From Halostagnicola sp. A56 (GTDB taxonomy: Archaea > Halobacteriota > Halobacteria > Halobacteriales > Natrialbaceae), in NCBI RefSeq assembly GCF_000691505.1, contig NZ_JMIP02000013.1:62001-126000 (forward strand): 64,000 nt of DNA. Reading direction: 5' to 3'. Positions within the stretch are counted from its first letter, which is position 1; every line of letters begins with the position of its first letter. Positions 8,736 to 17,226 of this stretch are shown one piece after another. Below the pieces are notes generated by a model. That model did not search any database and had not been told where the DNA came from. It saw only the letters and a list, made by a program, of their open reading frames with translations. Position numbers and translations under genes: made by a program.

Positions 8736-11456
8736 ATGACCGACGCGGCACAGACCGGCCTCGACTCGTTTTCTCCCGAGTCCGACGAGCGGCCGGCGGA
8801 AGAGGCGATGGCCGTCGCTGGGAACGGCGGAGCGGATCGTTCGGAAGTGGTCGACGTCGTCGAGGAGACGATCCCCGAGGCCACGGGCGAACTCGACCTC
8901 GCCGTGATGCAGGTCGATTACACGATCGACGGCTATGGCGACGACGAGCGCGTGATCATGAACGTGTTCGGCCGAACCCCCGATGGGACGCTCGAGCACG
9001 TCCGCGTCCTCGGGTTTCGGCCGTACTTTTACGCGCCCACGAACTCGCTCGAGCACCCTCCGGAAGAGGAGTACGATCGGTTGACCGGCCACGAAGAGAC
9101 CGACGAAGACGGCGAACCTTACGAGAGCATCCGCGGCGAGAAACTGACGAAGATCTTCGGCCAGACGCCGCGGGACGTCGGGAAAGTCAGAGACGAGTTC
9201 GAGCACTTCGAGGCCGACGTCCTGTTCCCGAACCGGTTTCTCATCGACAAGGACGTTCGAAGCGGCATCACAGTTGCCGAGCGACGAGCAGACGACGGAA
9301 CGGTCCACGTCCCACACGACGAAGTGGCCGCAGCCGAGGTCGACGCCGACCCGCGCGTCTGTACCTTCGACATCGAGGTCAACGACCGGGCCGGGTTCCC
9401 CGAGGACGGCGAGGAACCCATCGTCTGTCTCACGAGCCACGACTCCTACCGCGACGAGTACGTGATGTGGCTCTACGAGGCACCGGTCGGTAACGGGGCG
9501 ACTCCAACGGCGATCGAGGAGTACGAACCGATCGAAGGCGACATCGACCACGAGGTCCGAAGCTTCGCCGACGAGGAAGCGATGCTCGAGGCGTTTCTCG
9601 ATTACGTCGACGACACCGATCCGGACATCCTCACGGGCTGGAACTTCGAGGACTTCGACTGCCCGTACTTCCTCGATCGCCTCGAGGTGCTCGAGGGGCC
9701 ACACCACGACTACGACCTGAACCCGGATCGGCTCTCGCGCGTCGACGAAGTCTGGCGAAGCGGCTGGGGCGGCCCCGACGTGAAAGGTCGGGTCGTCTTC
9801 GACCTGCTGTATGCCTATCAGCGGATGGTCTTCTCGGAACTCGACTCCTACCGGCTCGACGCCGTCGGCGAGGCCGAACTCGGCGTCGGCAAGGAACGCT
9901 ACGCCGGCTCGATCGGCGACCTCTGGGAGGACGACCCGACGCGCCTGCTCGAGTACAACCTCCGGGACGTCGAACTCTGCGTCGAACTCGATCGCCAGCA
10001 GGAGATCGTCGCCTTCTGGGATGAGGTGCGCTCGTTCGTCGGCTGTAAACTCGAGGACGCCCCGACGCCCGGCGATACCGTCGACATGTACGTCCTCCAT
10101 CAGGCTCACGGCCAGTTCGCGCTTCCCTCGAAGGGCCAGCAGGAGGCCGGCGAGGAGTACGAGGGCGGGGCCGTCTTCGAGCCGATCACGGGCGTTCGAG
10201 AGAACGTCACCGTCCTCGACCTGAAGTCACTCTACCCGATGTGTATGACGACGATCAATGCCTCGCCGGAGACAAGAGTCGATCCCGACGAGTACGACGG
10301 GGAAACCTACGTCGCGCCCTCGGGAACGCACTTCCGAAAGAAGCCCGACGGGGTGATGCGGGAGATGATCAACGAACTGCTCGCAGAGCGGGAGGAAAAG
10401 AAGTCACTCCGAAACGAGTACGAACCCGGCACTCGCGAGTACGAGCAGTACGACCGCCAGCAAGGGGCCGTGAAGGTCATCATGAACAGCCTCTACGGCG
10501 TGTCGGGGTGGGAGCGGTTCCGTCTCTACGACAAGGATGCAGCATCGGCGATCACCGCCACGGGACGAGAGGTCATCGAGTTCACCGAAACCGCAGCGAG
10601 CGAGCTCGATCATACCGTCGCCTACGGTGATACAGACTCTGTCATGTTGGAGCTCGGACCGGACGTCACGAAAGAGGACGCACTCGAGCAGTCGTTCGAC
10701 ATCGAAGACTACGTCAACGACCGCTACGACGACTTCGCGCGCGAAGAGCTCAACGCGGAATCCCACCGTTTCCAGATCGAATTCGAGAAGCTCTACCGGC
10801 GCTTCTTCCAGGCGGGAACGAAGAAACGCTACGCGGGTCACATCATCTGGAAGGAGGGAAAGGATGTCGACGACATCGACATCACCGGCTTCGAGTACAA
10901 GCGCTCTGACATCGCCCCGATCACGAAGGAGGTCCAGCATCAGGTCATCGAGATGATCGTCCGCGAAGGCGACATCGAAGGCGTCAAAGAGTACGTCAAC
11001 GGCATCATCGAAGACTTCGAATCCGGGAGCGTCAACCCCGAGGAGATCGCCATTCCGGGCGGCATCGGAAAACGACTCGACAACTACGACACCGACACCG
11101 CACAGGTTCGCGGCGCGAAGTACGCGAACCTCATGCTGGGGACCAACTTCGACCGCGGGAGCAAACCCAAGCGGCTGTACCTCGATCGAGTCGATCCCGC
11201 CTTCTTCCGTCGACTCGAGGAGGACGAGGAGTTCGACGCCCGGCGCGATCCCCTCTACGGCGCGTTCAAGCGCGACCCGGACGTCATCTGCTTCGAGTAC
11301 GACGATCAGATCCCATCCGAGTTCGAAATCGATTACGATACGATGCTCGAGAAGACGTTGGAGGGGCCGATCGAACGAATCCTCGAGGCGCTCGACGTCT
11401 CGTGGGAGGAGGTCAAATCCGGGCAGGAACAGACCGGCCTCGATAGCTTCATGTGA
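8736..11456 (+). CDS. polB: Family-B replicative DNA polymerase
   Basis: This 906-residue family-B polymerase copies chromosomal DNA and proofreads it. The exonuclease domain shows ExoI in CTFDIEVND, ExoII in LTGWNFEDFDCPYF and ExoIII in YNLRDVELC. The polymerase domain has motif A DLKSLYPM, motif B KVIMNSLYGVSGW and motif C YGDTDS, all with the metal-binding aspartates. The gene is continuous with no intein, although inteins are common at these motifs in haloarchaeal polB. The C-terminus ends in QTGLDSFM, a PCNA-interacting (PIP) motif; almost the same string, QTGLDSF, appears at residues 6-12. The frame is open upstream to 8514, but the ATG at 8736 fits the promoter and the family. Confidence 0.96.
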   Translation: MTDAAQTGLDSFSPESDERPAEEAMAVAGNGGADRSEVVDVVEETIPEATGELDLAVMQVDYTIDGYGDDERVIMNVFGRTPDGTLEHVRVLGFRPYFYAPTNSLEHPPEEEYDRLTGHEETDEDGEPYESIRGEKLTKIFGQTPRDVGKVRDEFEHFEADVLFPNRFLIDKDVRSGITVAERRADDGTVHVPHDEVAAAEVDADPRVCTFDIEVNDRAGFPEDGEEPIVCLTSHDSYRDEYVMWLYEAPVGNGATPTAIEEYEPIEGDIDHEVRSFADEEAMLEAFLDYVDDTDPDILTGWNFEDFDCPYFLDRLEVLEGPHHDYDLNPDRLSRVDEVWRSGWGGPDVKGRVVFDLLYAYQRMVFSELDSYRLDAVGEAELGVGKERYAGSIGDLWEDDPTRLLEYNLRDVELCVELDRQQEIVAFWDEVRSFVGCKLEDAPTPGDTVDMYVLHQAHGQFALPSKGQQEAGEEYEGGAVFEPITGVRENVTVLDLKSLYPMCMTTINASPETRVDPDEYDGETYVAPSGTHFRKKPDGVMREMINELLAEREEKKSLRNEYEPGTREYEQYDRQQGAVKVIMNSLYGVSGWERFRLYDKDAASAITATGREVIEFTETAASELDHTVAYGDTDSVMLELGPDVTKEDALEQSFDIEDYVNDRYDDFAREELNAESHRFQIEFEKLYRRFFQAGTKKRYAGHIIWKEGKDVDDIDITGFEYKRSDIAPITKEVQHQVIEMIVREGDIEGVKEYVNGIIEDFESGSVNPEEIAIPGGIGKRLDNYDTDTAQVRGAKYANLMLGTNFDRGSKPKRLYLDRVDPAFFRRLEEDEEFDARRDPLYGAFKRDPDVICFEYDDQIPSEFEIDYDTMLEKTLEGPIERILEALDVSWEEVKSGQEQTGLDSFM

Positions 11457-11735
11457 TTTTTCGGACGGCGATGGCAAGCGACCCCCAGGAAGGTCTGGAT
11501 CACCCAACCGGCGCTTGGGCGTGACTGTTAGAACGTCTGTGCTCGGGGAACCCGCCTGTGCCCGGAGAACCACTTTGTGCTGGCCGAATCCGTCGGTCGC
11601 CGTCGCCTCGCGGAGTTTCTCTTTCAAAAAATTATCTTCCGGAATCGGAACCGTATCCAATTAGATACCAAACCCTTATCACTCACACGACCCACCACCA
11701 TCTATCGTTCACTTCCGAGTAGTGGAATCTCTGAG

Positions 11736-11864
11736 ATGGTGATTGGGGCTATGATCACAGGTGTCGGAATTATATTCTTATTTGAATTTGGTGTGAATCT
11801 GACTCTTGCGCTTGACTTCGTGTTCGTATTGATCTCTACGGTGATATCTCGTCAATTCAATTAA
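11736..11864 (+). CDS. Possible 42-residue membrane peptide
   Basis: This is a short frame in the 860-base gap between polB and the next gene. It would encode one hydrophobic helix with few charges (GAMITGVGIIFLFEFGVN, LTLALDFVFVLIST). Base composition here is clearly AT-richer than in the flanking genes, so it may be foreign or non-coding DNA. No homolog is recognised. The rest of 11457-11735 shows no convincing gene. Confidence 0.25.
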   Translation: MVIGAMITGVGIIFLFEFGVNLTLALDFVFVLISTVISRQFN

Positions 11865-11994
11865 CGGTACGTCCTGAATTGGTCCTTGTATCCTGTCCCC
11901 GCGATCCGTGAGACACCTGTACCTACTGATCCTTTCACAGTTTGTTAGTCGATATTTATTAGCCGATGATGGTTTCAACAGCCCCTAAACGGTC

Positions 11995-12170
11995 GAAAGC
12001 CCCTTTCGCGTTCGACTCCCGGGCCTCGCTGTCGTTCGAAAGGCGGTTCGCGCCTTTCGTGATGACGAGAGAGCAGAGCTCTCTCGAACCACGCGCTTCG
12101 GTCGCTCGCGACGCTCGCTCCTTGCAGTGCTTGCGTCGTCCGGGTTCGTCGACCCGTGAAAGCCCCTTTC
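11995..12170. repeat. Repeat-like element bounded by GAAAGCCCCTTTC
   Basis: The 13-base string GAAAGCCCCTTTC occurs at 11995-12007 and again at 12158-12170 in the same orientation. Each copy has its own small inverted repeat (GAAAG/CTTTC). Between them lies GC-rich text with GCGCTTCGGTCGCTCGCGACG-like alternating runs, followed by CAGTCCCGCCCGG. I recall closely similar segments scattered through many haloarchaeal genomes; that comes from memory and could not be searched. It has no credible coding frame. It may be a small non-autonomous element or the scar of one. Confidence 0.5.
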
Positions 12171-12320
12171 AGTCCCGCCCGGCGGTGGGTGTACGGACTG
12201 CTATAGACACCAACGTCACAGTGGGCGAAACTGGCGATTGAACGGATGCCACACGTAAAGGAGAGTGGTGGTGAAATGGACACGATTGATTACGATCGGG
12301 GATAACGACAGTCACAGAAC

Positions 12321-12809
12321 ATGATTGACGTGCGAAAACGGTATACGCTCAAGAACGAGCGATTGTTCGACGGAGTGATAGCCCTCCTCCTGCTCGCCGG
12401 AATCGCCTTGCTCGCGCTGAACGGCCCATTTTCGTCGGTCAGAAGCATTCGACTCGTGACGTTCGTGCTCTTTACGCTCCCCATCGCCATCGCTGTCGTC
12501 TGCTACGTCCGCGTCGTCCCCGCCGTGTCGATTCTCGAGATTGCGGGACTAATCGTCTGGACGTACGCGGTGGTTCAGGGAGTCGGGGTCGCTGCGTACT
12601 TCCTGTTCGGTGGCCAAATAGCGTCCTACCCCGGAGAAATGGCGGAGTTCTGGAATTTCGTCACGCTGTACCTCCTGACGGTTGCCGTCAGTGCCGGTCT
12701 CTACACGATTGGGGCTACTCAGGATAATCGACCGCTGATAAAATGGGGTCTCGTCGCGTTACTTCCAGTCGGACAACTGGTCGCATACGGGGTGTACGCC
12801 CTTGTCTGA
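12321..12809 (+). CDS. Four- to five-helix membrane protein, unknown
   Basis: This is a 162-residue integral membrane protein. Hydrophobic segments lie near residues 18-36, 45-64, 69-95, 108-128 and 138-161, separated by short loops; the first 15 residues are basic (DVRKRYTLKNERLF) and should stay inside. No transporter or enzyme signature is recognised. It converges with the aIF-1A gene, whose stop lies 10 bases away. The gene follows the repeat-bearing gap and may be lineage-specific. Confidence 0.65.
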   Translation: MIDVRKRYTLKNERLFDGVIALLLLAGIALLALNGPFSSVRSIRLVTFVLFTLPIAIAVVCYVRVVPAVSILEIAGLIVWTYAVVQGVGVAAYFLFGGQIASYPGEMAEFWNFVTLYLLTVAVSAGLYTIGATQDNRPLIKWGLVALLPVGQLVAYGVYALV

Positions 12810-12818
12810 TCGGAATTA

Positions 12819-13106
12819 CTACGCGATGTGGCCTTCACGACGGAGCTGGTCGGCGTCGGATTTTTCGTAGCGCCAGGTGATGTCGGCCTTCTCGTCCTGC
12901 CAGTCCCAGGGCTCGACGAGGACCACGTCGTCCTCGCGGATCCAGATGCGCTTTTGCATCTTACCGGGGATGCGCGCGGTGCGTTCTTCCCCGTCGGCAC
13001 AGCGGACTGTGACCCGGTTCGCCCCCAGCATGTTCGTGACCGTCGCGAAAACCTCGTCATCGTCTGGCATTCGGAGGTTTTTGCGGCTGCTCTCGTCCTC
13101 GCTCAT
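12819..13106 (-). CDS. eif1A: Translation initiation factor aIF-1A
   Basis: This 95-residue protein is archaeal eIF1A, which binds the small ribosomal subunit near the A site and helps place the initiator tRNA. The S1-like OB fold is clear from [39 protein letters not shown] and [16 protein letters not shown]. The ATG at 13106 gives the normal short N-terminal tail; the frame is open further up to 13217, but that part is basic and not family-like. It is a single-copy housekeeping gene here with no operon partner on its strand. Confidence 0.95.
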   Translation of the reverse strand: MSEDESSRKNLRMPDDDEVFATVTNMLGANRVTVRCADGEERTARIPGKMQKRIWIREDDVVLVEPWDWQDEKADITWRYEKSDADQLRREGHIA

Positions 13107-13261
13107 ACGTCGTCGTTGGTGTTGGAGGGTTTTAAACTCTATCAAGGAAATCGCACCGAAGGCGATCCGACGGCGGCGACCGGATTTCGGGTGGCGGCGA
13201 CTCGAGACCGGCGACACCCCAAACCACGCCGTTTATTTTGGGCGGCAATCGACTCACGCGT

Positions 13262-13441
13262 ATGCTCGACAAACTCGGCCCGCTCGGTATCGCGGGGCTC
13301 GTCATCGTTCTCGTCGGAATCGCAGTCATCGCCTACGGGAATTACATCGTCGCCGCCGGCATAGCGATCGTGCTCGTCGGACTCGCGCTGACGGTCAAGG
13401 CGCTGGTCTCGGGGATGCTCGGGGCCTTCGGCATGATGTGA
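13262..13441 (+). CDS. Small two-helix haloarchaeal membrane protein
   Basis: This 59-residue protein has two hydrophobic helices (GIAGLVIVLVGIAVIAYGNY and IVAAGIAIVLVGLALTVKAL) joined by a tight turn, ending in a short SGMLGAFGMM tail. It starts at the ATG at 13262. The glycine-rich helix pattern is conserved in what I recall as a widespread haloarchaeal small-protein family (DUF7470 type). Its role is not known. It is divergent from aIF-1A and followed by another small membrane protein, possibly in one unit. Confidence 0.65.
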   Translation: MLDKLGPLGIAGLVIVLVGIAVIAYGNYIVAAGIAIVLVGLALTVKALVSGMLGAFGMM

Positions 13442-13524
13442 GAGGGGTACAGACAGGCGTTTTGTACCGTCCTGCGGCCCGATAACTGGATAACGTTAAT
13501 CTGCTTGCAGCCGTAGTGACTCCC

Positions 13525-13779
13525 ATGGGATACACGTTGCACTATTACGACCTGGTGTTGCTCTGTATCGCCGCGAGCCTCGCCGCCGGGGTCGTCATCG
13601 GAATCGCGACATCGATCGCGTTCGAGGTCGCGATCGCGGGCCTCGGCATCGTCGCCATCGGCTTCGTCGCCCACGCGCTGTTCGTCAACGGCCCCGTCGA
13701 CGAACTCGAGGACCTGGGCGAGGAAATCGAGCCCGCGGAGGTTCCGCAGGTTCTCTCGCCGCTCGAGACCCAGGACTGA
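13525..13779 (+). CDS. Small membrane protein with acidic tail
   Basis: This 84-residue protein starts at the ATG at 13525. Two hydrophobic helices span about residues 8-28 and 30-50, and the last 30 residues are acidic (VDELEDLGEEIEPAEVPQVL) and probably cytoplasmic. No enzyme motif is seen. The gene lies 83 bases after another small membrane protein on the same strand and converges with the DUF460 gene. It looks like a conserved haloarchaeal family of unknown function. Confidence 0.65.
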   Translation: MGYTLHYYDLVLLCIAASLAAGVVIGIATSIAFEVAIAGLGIVAIGFVAHALFVNGPVDELEDLGEEIEPAEVPQVLSPLETQD

Positions 13780-13793
13780 AATCGGCTCCGTTC

Positions 13794-15767
13794 TCAGGCT
13801 TCGTTATCTCCCGCGCGGTGTTCGCTGATGAGCTGGTCGACCATTGACGCCTTCTGGTCGCGTCTGCGGTCTCGAGCCCGGTCGTGCCAGTCGTCGATCA
13901 CGGCCTCGACGTCTTCCTCTCGAGCGACGGCGAGTTCGTCGACCTCCTGCATGGCGACGTCGCCCGCCGGGCCGACGGGGAGTTCGGCCTCGAAGAGGAT
14001 CCGGTCGGCCGCCTCCGAGAGCCCCCCGTCCTTGAGGACGACCCGCGGTTCGAACGAGGCGAGCAGTTCCGCGGTCGACTTGCCGGCCCCGCTTGCATCC
14101 CGGACGTAGACGACGTCTCCGGCCGCGATGCCGTACTGGTCGTCGGCCTCGCGGATCGCGCCCTTGGTGAACTGCTCTACCACCTTCACCGGCACCAGCC
14201 CCTCCTTTTTGGCCGACACGTCGCTGAAGTTCGAGTGATCGAGCTTCCAGAGGGCTTTCATCCGCTCGACTTTGTCCTCGAGATCGCCGACGCTGTCGCG
14301 GGCCTCGTCGCGTTCGCGCTCGAGGCGCTGTACCTTCTGCTCGAGACGACTCACCTCCGACTCCTTGCGGACCTGGCGACGCTCCTCGCGTCTGGAGACG
14401 GTGAGTTCCGCCTCGAGATCCTCGATCCGTTCGTCTTTGGTCTCGAGGCGATCCTCGAGGCGCTCGACGTGTGACTGGAGGCGCTCGACCTGCCGGTCGA
14501 GCGATTTGATCCGCTTTTCCTCCTCGGTGAGTTCTCGGGGTTCGTGCTCGGTCGACTCCTCCTCGTCCTCGGGTTCGTCGGAGAGGTCCCGCAAAACGGC
14601 CTCGACGCTCTCCTCGCCGGCGACGACGCGCGCCGTCACCTCGCCACGGTCGATTCCCGGCGGGAGTTTGGCGGCGATGCGTTCGAACTGATCCTCGTGG
14701 TCGTCGACGGCGTACAGCGCCGCGGCCATCGCGTCCCGCTGGTGATCGTTGTCGTAGGGATGCTCTCGCGTGCGGTGTTGCTTCTCGTCGACCGGCAGGT
14801 CGCTGGTCGGCGTCCACGCCGCGGCGTCGAAGCTTCGGCGGAACTTCTCGACGGTTTCGGGTATTGGCGTCACGTCCGCTGCCACGATGATCGGCCGCCC
14901 GCGCTCGACGATCCACTCGATCACGTCCGCGGCGTCGCTGGTTCGGGAACTCCAGACGTCGAGGATCTCGCCCTCGAGGCTGGCGATGGCGACCGCGGTG
15001 GTCGTTCCCGGGTCGATGCCGACGACGACGTGATCGCGACGCTTGGCGAGCGGCTTGAACTCGATCCCGTCGCGGCGTTCGCGCTCGATTTCGATCCGAA
15101 CGTCGCCCGAGCGCTCGTTCGAGACGGGAATGTCGCTCGGACGCCCCTGCACCGTGAACACGGCGTTGGCGTAGCCGCCGTAGGACTCCCGGATATCGGT
15201 CTCGTACTCGAGGTTCTCGTCTTCGAGTTCGGATTCGACCTCGCGGGCGCGGCGCTTGACCGAGCCGTGGATCCGCCGGGTGTAGCGATCTTCACTCCAG
15301 CCGCCCTTGCCGGTCGATCGGCCTCTCGAGACCTTTACCGTCGTGGTATCGGTGAACGCCGAGACCTCGTGGCCGACGTTGTGGGCCGCGAGTTTGGCGG
15401 CGGCCTCGGCCTCTTTCATTGGATCCTTGCCGTAGGGAATCCCGTGACGCTTGGCAACTCGAGAGAGGGGTTCGGGCTGTTGCGCTCCTGTCACTTGCAC
15501 GAGCCGTGTATCGGCGGGTAGCGACCCCAGAAAGTGGATCAACTGGTCTTTGTCCGCCGCCAGTTCGTACATGTTGTCCGTCGCGACGAGAGCCGGCTCG
15601 ACGTCGTCGATCAGCCGCCTGAGTTTGCGGTGGGTGACGACGTCTCGAGTGAGGTCCTCGCCGTCGTACCGGACCAGCGCGTAGGAAGGCGTGTCACCGC
15701 GGACGTCCCCGCTCTGGATGTCGACGCCGAAGACGACTGCGTTCAACGCACTCGTTCGGGTGCTCAC
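13794..15767 (-). CDS. DUF460 protein: RNase H-fold predicted nuclease with coiled coil
   Basis: This 657-residue archaeal protein belongs to COG2433, related to YqgF/RuvC-like folds. Two RNase H-like units are visible. The first begins VVFGVDIQSGD (about residue 12); the second begins VVVGIDPGTTTAVAIASLEG (about residue 247), with further acidic positions in VAADVTPIPE and DNDHQRDAMAAALYA. A long coiled coil rich in Glu/Arg/Leu runs from about 410 to 510. A C-terminal domain with SGAGKSTAELL follows; it resembles a P-loop string but sits in the DUF460 tail and is probably not an ATPase. Family members are predicted nucleases; the substrate is unknown. Confidence 0.85.
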   Translation of the reverse strand: MSTRTSALNAVVFGVDIQSGDVRGDTPSYALVRYDGEDLTRDVVTHRKLRRLIDDVEPALVATDNMYELAADKDQLIHFLGSLPADTRLVQVTGAQQPEPLSRVAKRHGIPYGKDPMKEAEAAAKLAAHNVGHEVSAFTDTTTVKVSRGRSTGKGGWSEDRYTRRIHGSVKRRAREVESELEDENLEYETDIRESYGGYANAVFTVQGRPSDIPVSNERSGDVRIEIERERRDGIEFKPLAKRRDHVVVGIDPGTTTAVAIASLEGEILDVWSSRTSDAADVIEWIVERGRPIIVAADVTPIPETVEKFRRSFDAAAWTPTSDLPVDEKQHRTREHPYDNDHQRDAMAAALYAVDDHEDQFERIAAKLPPGIDRGEVTARVVAGEESVEAVLRDLSDEPEDEEESTEHEPRELTEEEKRIKSLDRQVERLQSHVERLEDRLETKDERIEDLEAELTVSRREERRQVRKESEVSRLEQKVQRLERERDEARDSVGDLEDKVERMKALWKLDHSNFSDVSAKKEGLVPVKVVEQFTKGAIREADDQYGIAAGDVVYVRDASGAGKSTAELLASFEPRVVLKDGGLSEAADRILFEAELPVGPAGDVAMQEVDELAVAREEDVEAVIDDWHDRARDRRRDQKASMVDQLISEHRAGDNEA

Positions 15768-15880
15768 GGACGACTATAGGGGCGAGACGGGTATAAATCC
15801 GGCGCGGAATCGCCGCAGTGCTTCGATCCGCGGGCTTCACAACGTACTTACATACTGTCTTCCTCTTTCGTGACAGTATA

Positions 15881-16075
15881 ATGTCATCGGAGCGGTCCTT
15901 GGGCGACTTCGTGCTTGGATACGGGGTACTTGCGGCGCTAATCCTCGCCGCAGTCGCACGGGAAGTATACGGCGTGGCGCTCAACCAGTTGCTGCAGACG
16001 GGACTTCTGGTTCTACTGGTGGTGATATCCTACCAGATACTGCTCGTACTGAAGGACATACAACGAAAGCTGTGA
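15881..16075 (+). CDS. Small two-helix membrane protein
   Basis: This 64-residue protein starts at the ATG at 15881. It has a helix at about residues 12-28 and another at about 34-54 (LLQTGLLVLLVVISYQILLVL) and ends in a basic tail, KDIQRKL. An AT-rich stretch just upstream (near 15840-15880) may hold the promoter. It converges with tRNase Z. No function is recognised. Confidence 0.5.
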   Translation: MSSERSLGDFVLGYGVLAALILAAVAREVYGVALNQLLQTGLLVLLVVISYQILLVLKDIQRKL

Positions 16076-16114
16076 TGTGAAATTCGTATCGGATCGAGTG
16101 ACCGGAACGCACGC

Positions 16115-17041
16115 TCAGTCGTCCTGATACGGAATTTCGACCCTGTCGCCGTCTTCCGGCAGTGAAACCTCGCCGTCGAACACGTCTCGAGCCTGCGCGA
16201 GATGGTCCTCGACGTCGCCGGCGTACCGTGAAGAGATGTGCATGAGCGCCAGCCGATCCGCGCCGGCCCTGCGGGCGATTTCGGCCGCCTGCCGCGCCGT
16301 CGAGTGTGCCGTGTCCGTCGCGCGCTCGGTCCGGTCGTCAGCGAACGTTGCATCATGGATCAGCAGGTCGGGTTCGTCGGCGACCTCGAGGGTCGCTTGC
16401 GTCGGGCGGGTATCGCCCGTGTAGACGAGCGAGCGACCGGGGCGGGGCTCGCCGACGACCTGGTCCGGTTCGACGACGGTGCCGTCCTCGAGTTCGACGG
16501 CCTCGCCCGCGTGGAGTCTCGAGAACTTCGGGCCGACCGGGACGCCGAGTTCTTCGGCGCGCTCGCGGTCGAATCGGCCCTTGCGGTCGTCCTCGACCAG
16601 CGCGTAGCCGACCGAGCGCGTGTCGTGGTCGGTCTCGAAGACGCGAACCTCGTACTCGTCGGCGCGGTAGGCGACGTCGTCGCCGCCGACCTCGTTGATC
16701 CGGACCGGAAACGACGGCCGGTTGCCGAGCGCGTTGACGAGCGAACTGATTTCGGATCGAGTGCCCCGCGGCGTGTGGATCGCAAGGGGCTCCGTCCGAT
16801 CGTTGAACGCCATCGTCTGGAGGAGCCCCGGAATTCCGAGTACGTGGTCGCCGTGGAGGTGGGTCACGAAGAGATGAGAGACCGAAAACCCCGTTCGAAA
16901 GCGCATCATCTGTCGCTGCGTTCCCTCGCCGGCGTCGAACAACAGTTCGTCGCCCTCGCGCGCGACGAAGAGACTGGTGGGGTTCCGCCGAGCGGTCGGA
17001 ATCGCCCCGCTGGTTCCGAGAAACGTCACGCACAATGGCAT
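16115..17041 (-). CDS. rnz: tRNase Z (3'-tRNA processing endonuclease)
   Basis: This 308-residue metallo-beta-lactamase-fold enzyme cuts the 3' trailer from pre-tRNA. The family start MPLCVTFLGTSGAIPT is present, the zinc motif HLHGDH is at residues 61-66, and further ligands lie in YTGDTRP, LIHDATFADD and an AHST segment near the C-terminus. Length is normal for the short form (ElaC type). The gene stands alone. RNase P subunit Rnp4, for the other tRNA end, is at 1.9 kb. Confidence 0.95.
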   Translation of the reverse strand: MPLCVTFLGTSGAIPTARRNPTSLFVAREGDELLFDAGEGTQRQMMRFRTGFSVSHLFVTHLHGDHVLGIPGLLQTMAFNDRTEPLAIHTPRGTRSEISSLVNALGNRPSFPVRINEVGGDDVAYRADEYEVRVFETDHDTRSVGYALVEDDRKGRFDRERAEELGVPVGPKFSRLHAGEAVELEDGTVVEPDQVVGEPRPGRSLVYTGDTRPTQATLEVADEPDLLIHDATFADDRTERATDTAHSTARQAAEIARRAGADRLALMHISSRYAGDVEDHLAQARDVFDGEVSLPEDGDRVEIPYQDD

Positions 17042-17226
17042 TGGCTACGGTTCGGACCGCGGCGACTAAACCGGCTTCGGATCGAAGCGGACCGACGCGC
17101 AACTGAGTTCCCGGTTCGATCGGCGCATCGAGACGAGACTCGACCTCCACGAGTGGATCCGCGATAGAAATTGAGTTCGGTATCGGTTCGGTTCGCGACC
17201 AGCAATAGCGCCCGACAGACTAGCGG

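Noticed and set aside
8736-11456. Intein in polB
   Set aside because: All polymerase motifs are uninterrupted and the length is that of a mature enzyme.
10404-11660. Long minus-strand frame opposite polB
   Set aside because: It is the antisense of polB in high-GC DNA, with improbable composition; polB motifs are all on the plus strand.
14050-14110. P-loop in the DUF460 protein (GAGKST string)
   Set aside because: It lies in the C-terminal tail without a Walker B or other ATPase signs, so it is probably a chance match.
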